From the NCBI RefSeq assembly GCF_004359985.1, contig NZ_SMRO01000001.1:2483699-2541934 (forward strand): 58,236 nucleotides of DNA, read 5' to 3'. Below, one piece after another: positions 1 to 7,833 of this stretch. Made by a program: the position numbers and the translations under genes. Each line of letters starts with the position of its first letter. The stretch's first letter is position 1. Origin of the DNA: Paraburkholderia flava. GTDB taxonomy: Bacteria > Pseudomonadota > Gammaproteobacteria > Burkholderiales > Burkholderiaceae. The notes under the pieces are model-generated. The model ran no database searches and was not told the DNA's origin. It saw only the letters and a program-made list of their open reading frames with translations.

Positions 1-192
1 GCAGCACCTGTAGCACCGGCAGATTCTGCGACGCCGGCAGCACCTGTGGCACCTGCAGATTTTTCGACGCCGGCAGCACCTGTGGCACCTGCAGATTCTG
101 CGACGCCGGCAGCACCTGTGGCACCTGCAGATTCTGCGACACCGGCAGCACCTGTAGCACCTGTGGATTCTGCGACGCCGGCAGCACCTGCA
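1..192 (+). repeat. 36-bp in-frame tandem repeat encoding an Ala/Pro-rich stalk
   Basis: About five copies of a 36-bp unit start at 1, 37, 73, 109 and 145, with a degenerate sixth at 181. Each encodes a 12-residue unit close to AAPVAPADSATP. Copies differ by single bases. The array continues off the left edge. Because 36 is a multiple of 3, copy-number change would alter stalk length and not the frame. Confidence 0.9.
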
Positions 193-1164
193 AGCACCGC
201 CGTACCCGCAACGCCGCTCGATGTGACGGCATCAGTCGTGCCGGCGTCTCCGACGCCTACTGGCAACGACGCGCCTGCTTCGGGCCAGAATGCAACGGCG
301 AATGTGCAGGACTCGTGGGCCATAGGTAACAATTCGACGGCCACCGGCGCGAACGCCAAAGTCATCGGCAGCAATTCGACGGCCACCGGCGCGAACGCCG
401 AAGTCATCGGCAGCAATTCGACGGCCACCGGCACGAACGCCACAGTCATCGGCAGCAATTCGACGGCCACCGGCACGAACGCCTTTGTCTTCTTCGGCCA
501 CAATTCGACGGCCACCGGCACGAACGCCACAGTCATCGGCAATAACGCGATCGCCGCTGGCACGAATTCGATCGCGCTAGGTGTCGGCGCATCGGCGAAG
601 GGCAACGAATCGACCGTGCATGGCGCGTATGCGCAAGGGACCGGCGATTCGACCACGGTGTACGGCGCGCGCGCCAGCGCGAATGGTGCACGTGCCGCGG
701 CCTTCGGTGCCGGCGCTATCGCGAACGGTCCGAACGCAACCGCTATCGGGACGGGTGCGGTGGCCACGGGCTCGTCGGTGGCGCTCGGTGCGGGATCGAT
801 TGCGAGCGAGCCCAACACGGTGTCGGTCGGTCAACCGGGACAGGGGCGCCGGATCACGAACGTTGCGAACGGCATTCGCCCGAACGATGCGGTGAACGTC
901 GGTCAGCTCGATCGCGGTCTTGCTCAGGCACGCACCTACGCCGATCGCGGGATCGCTTCGGCGCTGGCGATGCCCAGCATTCCAGTACTCGCTACGGGCG
1001 AAAAATGGGTCGGTGCAGGCTTCGGCACGTACGGCTCGGCAAGTGCGATGGGTGTTGGCGCTGCGTATCAGGCCACCACACATCTGAACGTCGCGACGGC
1101 ATTGGCAACGTCGAGTCAGGGCGGCTCCGTGGCGTTCAAGGCTCAGGTCGGCTATCGCTGGTAA
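1..1164 (+). CDS. YadA-like trimeric autotransporter adhesin, C-terminal part (5' end outside window)
   Basis: The reading frame is open from base 1, so the start lies upstream and the GTG at 46 is only an internal codon. Order seen: Ala/Pro-rich 12-residue repeats (bases 1-192), a linker, YadA-head 14-residue repeats built on NSTATG (331-543), degenerate head repeats with the A-x-G-x-x-A pattern to about base 810, a neck-like segment (ITNVANGIRPNDAVNVGQLD) and a final anchor of about 70 residues ending in GYRW. In this family the anchor forms a trimeric 12-strand outer-membrane barrel and the head and stalk bind host or surface ligands. The aromatic C-terminus is as expected for a BAM substrate. 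A terminator follows. Family assignment is firm; the ligand is unknown. Confidence 0.93.
   Translation, partial: AAPVAPADSATPAAPVAPADFSTPAAPVAPADSATPAAPVAPADSATPAAPVAPVDSATPAAPASTAVPATPLDVTASVVPASPTPTGNDAPASGQNATANVQDSWAIGNNSTATGANAKVIGSNSTATGANAEVIGSNSTATGTNATVIGSNSTATGTNAFVFFGHNSTATGTNATVIGNNAIAAGTNSIALGVGASAKGNESTVHGAYAQGTGDSTTVYGARASANGARAAAFGAGAIANGPNATAIGTGAVATGSSVALGAGSIASEPNTVSVGQPGQGRRITNVANGIRPNDAVNVGQLDRGLAQARTYADRGIASALAMPSIPVLATGEKWVGAGFGTYGSASAMGVGAAYQATTHLNVATALATSSQGGSVAFKAQVGYRW
331..543 (+). repeat. 42-bp tandem repeat of the YadA head
   Basis: Five units start at 331, 373, 415, 457 and 502, each beginning with the same AATTCGACGGCCACCGGC and encoding NSTATG-x-NA-x-VIG-x. 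The fourth unit is 45 bp, giving AFVFFGH where the others have a form like ATVIGS, so one residue is inserted into the 14-residue register of the beta-roll. Confidence 0.9.
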
Positions 1165-1353
1165 TGCCTGGCGGCGACTGCCGTTCTTTAACGGTGGGAG
1201 GTCGTTCGCGAAGAGCGGCAATGTATCCGTACCAGGGGCAACTTCCGGTTGCCGCTCACGATGTTAAAGCCACGATGCGACGTGCCCCCGAACGTTCACG
1301 CGCGGCATAACGACGTAGACGACGCGTTGTTCATCGGACGATCTCTCGGGGTT

Positions 1354-1381
1354 CCTGCCTGTGTCCCCCGGCACAGGCAGG
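1354..1381 (+). terminator. GC-rich hairpin downstream of the adhesin
   Basis: A perfect 10-bp stem (CCTGCCTGTG at 1354-1363, CACAGGCAGG at 1372-1381) has an 8-base loop and is followed by AATTCTTTTT. It may be the first of two consecutive terminators. Confidence 0.6.
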
Positions 1382-1391
1382 AATTCTTTTT

Positions 1392-1422
1392 ACGCCACGG
1401 AGCAATCCGTGGCGTTTTTTTT
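1392..1422 (+). terminator. Rho-independent terminator
   Basis: Stem ACGCCACGGA (1392-1401), loop GCAA, stem TCCGTGGCGT (1406-1415), then an eight-T run to 1422. This is a textbook intrinsic terminator about 230 bp after the adhesin stop. Between the adhesin stop and 1353 no gene is seen; 1423-1565 shows nothing recognisable. Confidence 0.9.
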
Positions 1423-1565
1423 GCGTGCAACGTTTTTCGCTCAGGCGTATCGATGACATGCATCACGCCGTTCGACTGCATCGCATCGCCGATCGTCAGA
1501 TGCGCGACGTCGCCCGACAGGTTTATTGGCAGTGGCTCGGTGATATCCCCAGGCGACGCATCCCG

Positions 1566-1605
1566 ATGATAGCGCTACCATCATGGCAAATGATAGCGCT
1601 ACCAT
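1566..1605 (+). promoter_or_regulatory. Two LacI-family operators in tandem
   Basis: The 16-mer ATGATAGCGCTACCAT occurs exactly twice, at 1566-1581 and 1590-1605. It is an imperfect palindrome around a central GCGC, the form bound by LacI/GalR-family repressors. The pair lies 48-87 bp before the TTG start of the dehydratase gene. The likely ligand is the LacI-type protein encoded at 5606-6670 at the end of the same operon. No clear -35/-10 was assigned. Confidence 0.75.
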
Positions 1606-1652
1606 TGCGCCACGCTTAAAGCCACGCCCGAAGCCGTCCCCGGAGGATCCCC

Positions 1653-3407
1653 TTGTCTTCAACCCGCAAAACGCCCGAGCAGCTACGCAGCTACCGCTGG
1701 TACGGCGTGAACGACCTGCGCTCGTTCGGTCATCGCTCGCGTACCGCGCAGATGGGCTATCACCCGTCCGACTACATGGGCAAGCCGGTCGTCGCGATCG
1801 TCAATACGTGGAGCGAGATCAACTCGTGCCACACGCACTTCAAGCAGCGCGTCGAAGAGGTCAAGCGTGGCGTGTGGCAGGCGGGCGGCTTCCCGGTCGA
1901 GATGCCGGTGATGACACTCGCCGAGCCGTTCCAGAAGCCGACCACGATGCTCTACCGCAACTTCCTCGCGATGGAAACCGAGGAGCTGCTGAAGTCCTAT
2001 CCGTTCGACGGCTGCGTGCTGATGGGCGGCTGCGACAAGACCACGCCCGGTCTGCTGATGGGCGCGATCAGCATGAACCTGCCCGCAATCTATCTGCCGG
2101 CTGGCCCGATGCTGCGCGGCGACTGGAACGGCCGCACGCTCGGCAGCGGTTCCGATACATGGAAGTACTGGGCGGAACTGCGCGCAGGCAAGATCAGCGA
2201 AGCGGAGTGGAAGGGCATCGAGAGCGGCATCGCGCGCTCGCCGGGACACTGCATGACGATGGGCACCGCATCGACGATGACGAGCGCGGCCGAATCGCTC
2301 GGCCTGACGTTGCCGGGCTTTTCGTCGATTCCTGCGGTCGATTCGCGGCACGCGCAGTTCGCGTCGCTGACGGGGCAGCGGATCGTCGAGATGGTGTGGA
2401 CCGATCTGAAACCGAAGGACATCCTCACCGCAAAATCTTTCGATAACGCGGTGACGACCGTACTCGCGATGTCCGGCTCGACCAACGCGATCGTGCATCT
2501 GGTCGCGGTCGCGCGGCGCGCGGGCATCGATCTGACCACCGCGCGCTTCGACGAACTCGCGCGCATTACGCCGGTACTCGCGAACCTGCGTCCCGCGGGC
2601 CAGTACCTGATGGAAGATTTCTTTTACGCGGGCGGCCTGCGCGCGCTGCTCGTCGAACTGGGCGATCTGATCGACGGCACGCAGCAGACGGTGAACGGCA
2701 GCACGCTCGCGGAAAACATCACGGGCGCGGAAGTGTTCAACGACGACGTGATCCGTCGACGCGCGAATCCGCTCGTCGAACGCGACGGGCTCGCGGTACT
2801 GACCGGCAATCTCGCACCCGACGGCGCAGTGATCAAACCCGCCGCGATGGAGTCGCATCTACTCACGCATCGCGGGCCAGCGGTCGTGTTTCGCGACTAC
2901 GGCGACATGGCCGCACGCATCGACAGCGAAGACCTCGCCGTGACCGCCGATTCGGTGATCGTGTTGCAACACGCAGGCCCGGTCGGTGCGCCGGGGATGC
3001 CCGAGTGGGGCCAGCTGCCGATTCCGCAGAAGCTGTTGAAGCAGGGCGTGCGCGACATGGTGCGGATCTCCGATGCGCGGATGAGCGGCACGAGCTATGG
3101 CGCGTGCGTGCTGCACGTCGCGCCGGAATCGTTTGTCGGCGGGCCGCTTGCGCTGGTGAAGGACGGCGACATCGTCGAGCTCGACGTGCCTGGGCGGCGG
3201 CTGCATCTGCATGTCGATGACACCGAACTCGCGGCGCGCAAGGCCGCATGGCAGCCGCCCAAACGTCACTTCGAACGCGGCTTCGGCGTGATGCATCAAC
3301 TGCACGTGATGCAGGCTAACAAGGGCTGCGATTTCGATTTTCTCGAAGAGCCCTTGACCACAACGACTACTCCCGACGCCTCTTCTGGCGAGCCGGAAAT
3401 CCACTAA
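1653..3407 (+). CDS. IlvD/Edd-family sugar-acid dehydratase, L-arabinonate dehydratase-like
   Basis: Protein of 584 residues, the usual length for aldonate dehydratases of this family, which convert an aldonate to a 2-keto-3-deoxy acid. Cys59 (NSCH), Cys127 (GGCDKTTPG) and Cys200 (GHC) fit the three Fe-S ligands, and the Lys after Cys127 the Mg site. A SGTSYG stretch near residue 480 carries the serine used as base in the pentonate enzymes. The start is TTG, chosen because GGAGGA lies just upstream and the next in-frame ATG (residue 34) is too late for family homologues. It is first in the operon behind the double LacI-type operator. The exact sugar acid (arabinonate, galactonate, xylonate or similar) is not fixed by sequence alone. 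Confidence 0.88.
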   Translation: MSSTRKTPEQLRSYRWYGVNDLRSFGHRSRTAQMGYHPSDYMGKPVVAIVNTWSEINSCHTHFKQRVEEVKRGVWQAGGFPVEMPVMTLAEPFQKPTTMLYRNFLAMETEELLKSYPFDGCVLMGGCDKTTPGLLMGAISMNLPAIYLPAGPMLRGDWNGRTLGSGSDTWKYWAELRAGKISEAEWKGIESGIARSPGHCMTMGTASTMTSAAESLGLTLPGFSSIPAVDSRHAQFASLTGQRIVEMVWTDLKPKDILTAKSFDNAVTTVLAMSGSTNAIVHLVAVARRAGIDLTTARFDELARITPVLANLRPAGQYLMEDFFYAGGLRALLVELGDLIDGTQQTVNGSTLAENITGAEVFNDDVIRRRANPLVERDGLAVLTGNLAPDGAVIKPAAMESHLLTHRGPAVVFRDYGDMAARIDSEDLAVTADSVIVLQHAGPVGAPGMPEWGQLPIPQKLLKQGVRDMVRISDARMSGTSYGACVLHVAPESFVGGPLALVKDGDIVELDVPGRRLHLHVDDTELAARKAAWQPPKRHFERGFGVMHQLHVMQANKGCDFDFLEEPLTTTTTPDASSGEPEIH

Positions 3408-3436
3408 CTCAACTCATCTGTTTCGGAAGCGACGAC

Positions 3437-4171
3437 ATGACTACCCCGGATCAACCCGTGAGCGCCGCAGCGCTCGAACAGCTTCGCCATGTCAGCACGG
3501 CAACGCTTACCACCCAGCTTTTCAAGCGCGGCCTGCGTAACGTGTTCCTGCAAGGCGTCGTGCCGCTCGTGAAGCCGGCGCCCGGCACGCCGAATCTCGT
3601 CGGTCCCGCGTTCACGCTGCGCAATATCCCGGCGCGCGAAGACCTCGATCATCTCGGCGTGTTTCAGAACCCGGATCATCCGCAGCGCAAGGCGGTCGAG
3701 TCGGCGCCGCCGGGCAGCGTGCTCGTGCAGGATTGCCGTGGCGATCGTAGCGTCGCGTCGGTCGGTTCGATCCTCGCGCTGCGGCTCGCGAAGCGCGGCG
3801 TCGCGGGGATGGTGTCCGACGGCGCGGTGCGCGACAGCGGCACGATCTCGGACCTCGGGTTGCCGCTGTGGTGTGCGGGCGCGAGCGCGCCGCTGAATCT
3901 CGCGAAGCATCACGCAGTCGATATGAACGTGCCGATCGCATGCGGCGGCGTGGCGGTGTACCCGGGCGATATCGTCGTCGCGGATGTCGACGGCGTCGTG
4001 ATCGTGCCGAAGGAAATGGCCGAAGAAGTCGCACGCGATGCAACCGAACAGGAACAGCTCGAAGCATTCGTCACGCAGCGCATCGCCGAAGGCCGGCCGT
4101 TGCGCGGGACCTATCCGCCGGATGAAGCAACGCTCGCCGCGTACCGCGAGTGGCGGGCGGCACAGTCATAA
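3437..4171 (+). CDS. RraA-like / HMG-CHA aldolase family protein
   Basis: Protein of 244 residues with the RraA fold signature: GSVASVGSILALRLAKRG, then DGAVRD, then a C-terminal PGDIVVADVDGVVIVP. The Arg and Asp of DGAVRD bind pyruvate and metal in the class II HMG/CHA aldolases of this family. Such genes are often labelled 'ribonuclease activity regulator RraA'. It starts 29 bp after the dehydratase, with GGAAG as SD. Placed between a dehydratase and a transporter, a role as aldolase on the 2-keto-3-deoxy acid, giving pyruvate plus an aldehyde, is more plausible than RNase E regulation. That is inference from context. Confidence 0.8.
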   Translation: MTTPDQPVSAAALEQLRHVSTATLTTQLFKRGLRNVFLQGVVPLVKPAPGTPNLVGPAFTLRNIPAREDLDHLGVFQNPDHPQRKAVESAPPGSVLVQDCRGDRSVASVGSILALRLAKRGVAGMVSDGAVRDSGTISDLGLPLWCAGASAPLNLAKHHAVDMNVPIACGGVAVYPGDIVVADVDGVVIVPKEMAEEVARDATEQEQLEAFVTQRIAEGRPLRGTYPPDEATLAAYREWRAAQS

Positions 4172-4209
4172 CGTAACGCCGCTCATCGCCGTATCCATCG
4201 ACATAGCGA

Positions 4210-4232
4210 CGCCCGCACCAAAAAAGCGGGCG
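4210..4232 (+). promoter_or_regulatory. Intercistronic hairpin in front of the MFS ribosome binding site
   Basis: A 7-bp perfect GC stem, CGCCCGC (4210-4216) and GCGGGCG (4226-4232), encloses an A-rich loop and ends one base before the SD AGGAGA (4234-4239). There is no U-run, so it is probably not a terminator. It could modulate translation or stability of the transporter cistron. Confidence 0.45.
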
Positions 4233-4243
4233 CAGGAGACACC

Positions 4244-5578
4244 ATGAACGCCGCCCCTCCGGCCATCGACGAAGCGCGTCTCATCAACCGGCTCGCCTGG
4301 CGGTTGATGCCCCTCGTGGGCGTGCTGTACCTGGTCGCGTATATCGATCGGTCGAACATCGGCTTCGCGAAGCTGCAGATGCTCGAAAGTCTCGGGCTTT
4401 CCGAGGTCGCGTACGGTTTCGGCGCATCGCTGTTCTTCATCGGCTACCTGATTTTCGAGGTGCCGAGCAACGTGATGCTGCATCGCTACGGCGCGCCGCG
4501 CTGGATCGCGCGGATCATGTTCACGTGGGGCGTCGTGACGATCCTGCTCGCGTTCACGAAGAACGCGACGATGTTCTACGCGCTGCGCTTTCTGCTCGGC
4601 GCATCGGAAGCGGGGCTGTACCCCGGCGTGATCTATTACCTGACGCTGTGGTTTCCGCAGCGTCATCGCGTGCGGATGCTCGGCTACTTCACCGTGGGCA
4701 GCAGTCTCGGCAACATGGTCGGCGCACCGATCTGCGGCTGGCTGCTCGACAAGGGCGGACTGTTCGGTCTGCACGGCTGGCAACTGGTGTTCATCACGAC
4801 GGGCATTCCGTCGGTGTTGCTGACGGTCGTCGTGCTTTATCTGCTGCCGGCGTCGCCGTTTCACGCACGATTTCTCGATGCGCACGAACGGCAATGGCTC
4901 GTTCAAACGCTCGATGCCGAGAGCGCGCAAACCCGCCGCAATGCGCCCGCGCATGCGTCGCTTTGGAGCGTGCTGACGGAGCCGCGCGTGATCGGCATGG
5001 CGCTGTACTACATGATGCTGTCGATCTCCGTGTACGGCGTCAGCTACTGGCTGCCGACGCTGGTGAAGGGCTTCGGCGTCAGCAACACGACGAACGGTTT
5101 TCTCAACGTGATTCCGTGGCTGCTCGCGACACTTGTGCTCGCGTGGCTGCCGTCGAAGCTGCGTGCCGGCAATCGCGCGATGATCGCGATGCTTGCGTCG
5201 GCGCTGCTCGGGATGGTGTTCTTTCTGTCGTCGGTGTTTCTGCCGACCAATACGTTGCGTTTCGCGGCGCTGTGTTTCGGAGCGCCGTGCATGTATCTGC
5301 TGATCCCGTGTTTCTGGACACTGCCGCCGAAATTCCTCGTCGGCGCGCGTGCGGCGGCGGGGATTGCGGCGATCAATTCGCTTGGCAATATCGGCGGGTT
5401 TATCGCGCAGACGCTGGTGCCGTTCGTCAGGCAGGTGAGCGGCAGCACGCGCGCGCCGATGCTGATTCCGGCGACATGCATGCTGATTTTTGCGGTGATC
5501 ACCGCGCTGAATCTGCGGCGTGGTGCGCGTTTGTCGCGGACGCGTAGCGAGTCGCCGGGTAAGCCGGTCGCCGAGTAA
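4244..5578 (+). CDS. MFS transporter, ACS (anion:cation symporter) family
   Basis: Protein of 444 residues with about 12 hydrophobic helices. The N-terminus matches the ACS family of sugar-acid/organic-anion proton symporters: RLINRLAWRLMPLVGVLYLV, then YIDRSNIGFAK, GASLFFIGYLIFEVPSNVML and the GASEAGLYPG motif. Start ATG at 4244 has SD AGGAGA. It follows the RraA-like gene in the operon and probably imports the sugar acid dehydrated by the first gene. Substrate not determinable by eye. Confidence 0.9.
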   Translation: MNAAPPAIDEARLINRLAWRLMPLVGVLYLVAYIDRSNIGFAKLQMLESLGLSEVAYGFGASLFFIGYLIFEVPSNVMLHRYGAPRWIARIMFTWGVVTILLAFTKNATMFYALRFLLGASEAGLYPGVIYYLTLWFPQRHRVRMLGYFTVGSSLGNMVGAPICGWLLDKGGLFGLHGWQLVFITTGIPSVLLTVVVLYLLPASPFHARFLDAHERQWLVQTLDAESAQTRRNAPAHASLWSVLTEPRVIGMALYYMMLSISVYGVSYWLPTLVKGFGVSNTTNGFLNVIPWLLATLVLAWLPSKLRAGNRAMIAMLASALLGMVFFLSSVFLPTNTLRFAALCFGAPCMYLLIPCFWTLPPKFLVGARAAAGIAAINSLGNIGGFIAQTLVPFVRQVSGSTRAPMLIPATCMLIFAVITALNLRRGARLSRTRSESPGKPVAE

Positions 5579-5605
5579 ACCTCCATTCGCTTTTTATTCG
5601 CTCTT

Positions 5606-6670
5606 ATGCCGATCGCTAAACCCGTCACTGCCCCCGTCGATCCCACCGATGCCGTCGCACCGGCCCGGCGCACGCGCGGCGGTCCAAAGGGGCTGCGCAT
5701 CACCGACGTCGCGCAGCAGGCGGGCGTGTCGCCGATCACGGTGTCGCGCGTGTTCAACAACCCCGAATCGGTCGCGCCCGAAACGCTCGAACGTGTGCGT
5801 CAGGTCGTGCAGAAACTCGGCTACGTACCGAACCGGCTTGCGGGCGGACTGTCGTCGGCGCGTTCGCGGTTGATCGCGGCGATCGTGCCGACGGTCGCGC
5901 ATTCGCTGTTCGCGGAGACGATCCAGGTGTTCAGCGAAACGATGTCGCGCGCGGGCTACGAGGTGCTGCTCGCGTTGAGCGGCTATAGCGATACGAACGA
6001 GGAACATCTGCTCGACACCGTGTTGAGCCGTCGGCCCGAAGGTGTGCTGCTGACCGGCGTCGCGCACACCGATTCGCTGCGCGAGCGCTTGAAGAACGTC
6101 GGCATTCCGGTCGTCGAAACATGGGACATGACCGATACGCCGATCGACATGCTGGTCGGCTTCTCGCATTACCGGATCGGCGCGGCGGTCGCGGAGCATT
6201 TCATCGCGCGTGGTGCGCGGCGTCCCGCGTTGATTTCGGCGAACGATGCACGCGCGCTCGCGCGACGCGCGGGGTTTCGCGACCGGTTCGCGAAAGAAGG
6301 CATCGTTGATGTCGCCGAAACGCTGGTCGCGCCGCCGAGTTCCGTGGCGCTCGGCAAGGCGGCGTTGCCGGAGTTGATCGAACGCGCGCCGCGTATCGAT
6401 GCGCTGTTCTGCGGCTCGGACCTGCTCGCGATCGGCGCGCTCGGTGCTGCGCGGCAGATGGGTGTGCAGGTGCCCGATCAATTGTCGGTGTGCGGATTCG
6501 GCGACCTCGAATTCGCAACCGAAACGGTGCCTCCACTGACCACTGTGCGGGTGGACGGCACGCGTATCGGCACGAATGCCGCGCGCTTTCTGCTCGACCG
6601 GTTGAGCGGCGCGGAAGACGAGAAGATCGTCGACGTCGGATTCAGCATCGTGTCGCGCGAATCGGCGTAG
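5606..6670 (+). CDS. LacI/GalR-family transcriptional repressor
   Basis: Protein of 354 residues. After about 30 basic N-terminal residues comes the LacI HTH (ITDVAQQAGVSPITVSRVFN) and the hinge helix (YVPNRLAGGLSS), then a periplasmic-binding-protein-like effector domain. GntR-type sugar-acid repressors of this family have the same layout. It is last in the operon, 27 bp after the MFS gene, without a clear SD. Its likely operators are the two identical 16-mers at 1566-1605, which would make the operon self-regulated and induced by a sugar acid or its keto product. Confidence 0.92.
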   Translation: MPIAKPVTAPVDPTDAVAPARRTRGGPKGLRITDVAQQAGVSPITVSRVFNNPESVAPETLERVRQVVQKLGYVPNRLAGGLSSARSRLIAAIVPTVAHSLFAETIQVFSETMSRAGYEVLLALSGYSDTNEEHLLDTVLSRRPEGVLLTGVAHTDSLRERLKNVGIPVVETWDMTDTPIDMLVGFSHYRIGAAVAEHFIARGARRPALISANDARALARRAGFRDRFAKEGIVDVAETLVAPPSSVALGKAALPELIERAPRIDALFCGSDLLAIGALGAARQMGVQVPDQLSVCGFGDLEFATETVPPLTTVRVDGTRIGTNAARFLLDRLSGAEDEKIVDVGFSIVSRESA

Positions 6671-6688
6671 CACGCCGCATCGCCTGCT

Positions 6689-7558
6689 CTAACCCACCGA
6701 CTGATTCGTAATCGCAAACTGCCTGAACTGTGGATCGTCGGGCAGCGCACCGCCCAGCATCATCCAGTCGACGCTATCGACCAGCGGCAGCCCCAGCCCT
6801 TCGAGCCATTCGGACAGTCCGCTATCGTCCGGCGTATCGATACGCACGAACATGCCCGCATTCTGCGCGAGCCAGTAGCTGATCAACGCCCGCGCGCGGC
6901 TCGTCGCGCCCGAGCGCGGCGCGACGACCGGCCCGATCACGTGGCCGTCGCCGAAGCGGCGGAACAGCGCGAAGCCGGTCAGTTCGCCGTCGCGGTCGAG
7001 CGCGATACCGTTCGCGACATCGAGCACCTGCGGCAGCAGCACGCTGCGATCGACACCGCTTGCACGCGACGCGAGTTCGACGAGTCGCGGCGTGTCGTTC
7101 GCACCGATCGGACGCAGCCGTTCGCCGGGCGGCAGCGAGACGAGCGGCGGCTGAAACGCCGCGCCCTGATGCTGGCGAATCGTCACGCGTTTTTCGAAAC
7201 CGAGCTTCACGCACAGCGGCTGGGCGGGGGGCGTCGCATGGATCTGCGTGATGCGCGGACCGAGTTCGGCCAGTGCGAGTTCGAGCAGCCTGCGTCCGAT
7301 GCCGCGTCCCTGATGATCGGGCGCGACGATCACCATGCCGAGCGACCCGGCCTCGCGATCGAACTTCCACACGAGCACGGTGCCGATCACGCCGCTCGCG
7401 TCTTCCGCGACGAAGCCGTGACCCGCGCGGGCCGCGAAACGCCAGTCGTCGATGCGATGTCGCCACTTCACCGCGATGGACAGCGCGTGCGCCGCCGGAA
7501 TGTCGTCTGATGTGAACGGACGGTAGACGATCGCGCGGTTCTCTATCGGGTCGGGCAC
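6689..7558 (-). CDS. GNAT-family N-acetyltransferase, double-domain (paralogue of 28149-29048)
   Basis: Protein of 289 residues. The first half carries the acetyl-CoA loop of a GNAT domain (GMVIVAPDHQGRGIGRRLLE); the second half resembles a second GNAT-like domain. GTG at 7558 is chosen over the upstream in-frame ATGs because GGAGG lies five bases before it. It is homologous along its whole length to the GNAT at 28149-29048, sharing HALS, RHRIDDWRF/PHRVDDWRF and FRRFG. It is convergent with the LacI gene, 18 bp away. Acceptor substrate unknown; a small amine or amino acid is plausible given the neighbouring locus. Confidence 0.85.
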   Translation of the reverse strand: MPDPIENRAIVYRPFTSDDIPAAHALSIAVKWRHRIDDWRFAARAGHGFVAEDASGVIGTVLVWKFDREAGSLGMVIVAPDHQGRGIGRRLLELALAELGPRITQIHATPPAQPLCVKLGFEKRVTIRQHQGAAFQPPLVSLPPGERLRPIGANDTPRLVELASRASGVDRSVLLPQVLDVANGIALDRDGELTGFALFRRFGDGHVIGPVVAPRSGATSRARALISYWLAQNAGMFVRIDTPDDSGLSEWLEGLGLPLVDSVDWMMLGGALPDDPQFRQFAITNQSVG

Positions 7559-7643
7559 GCCGGCCTCCTTGCCTTGAGCATTTACCTTGAGCATTTGCGT
7601 TGAACCTATATACCGCGACTGTCTCACCGTCCGGCGCGATTGA

Positions 7644-7657
7644 CTAGGACGATCCTT
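7644..7657. promoter_or_regulatory. Conserved 14-mer between the GNAT and aldehyde dehydrogenase genes
   Basis: CTAGGACGATCCTT contains the inverted repeat AGGA-CGA-TCCT. The identical 14-mer occurs at 29106-29119 upstream of the paralogous GNAT, also preceded by ACTGTC at a similar distance. It is a candidate operator or promoter element shared by the two ends of the locus. Confidence 0.5.
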
Positions 7658-7833
7658 CTATCGTGCGTCGAGCGGTGGCCGCTATCGACGGTGCAACGCA
7701 AAACGCGGCTCCTGAGTGCCGAGAACGCGTCGAATCTGCTGAATCCGCTTTTTTGTCGGCGAAATATGCCGCCGCGACGGTTCTACGATGGATTGCATCG
7801 ACAGCAGGCGAACGCCTATGAAGGACTCGCGCA

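Noticed and set aside
1..543. CRISPR array
   Set aside because: The repeats are contiguous and in frame inside a coding sequence, with no spacers.
577..1221. Long minus-strand frame under the adhesin
   Set aside because: It is antisense to the adhesin; it is Arg/Ala-rich with no family marks.
1683..2858. Long minus-strand frame in the dehydratase
   Set aside because: Composition is typical of antisense frames in high-GC coding DNA; the plus strand holds conserved Fe-S cysteines.
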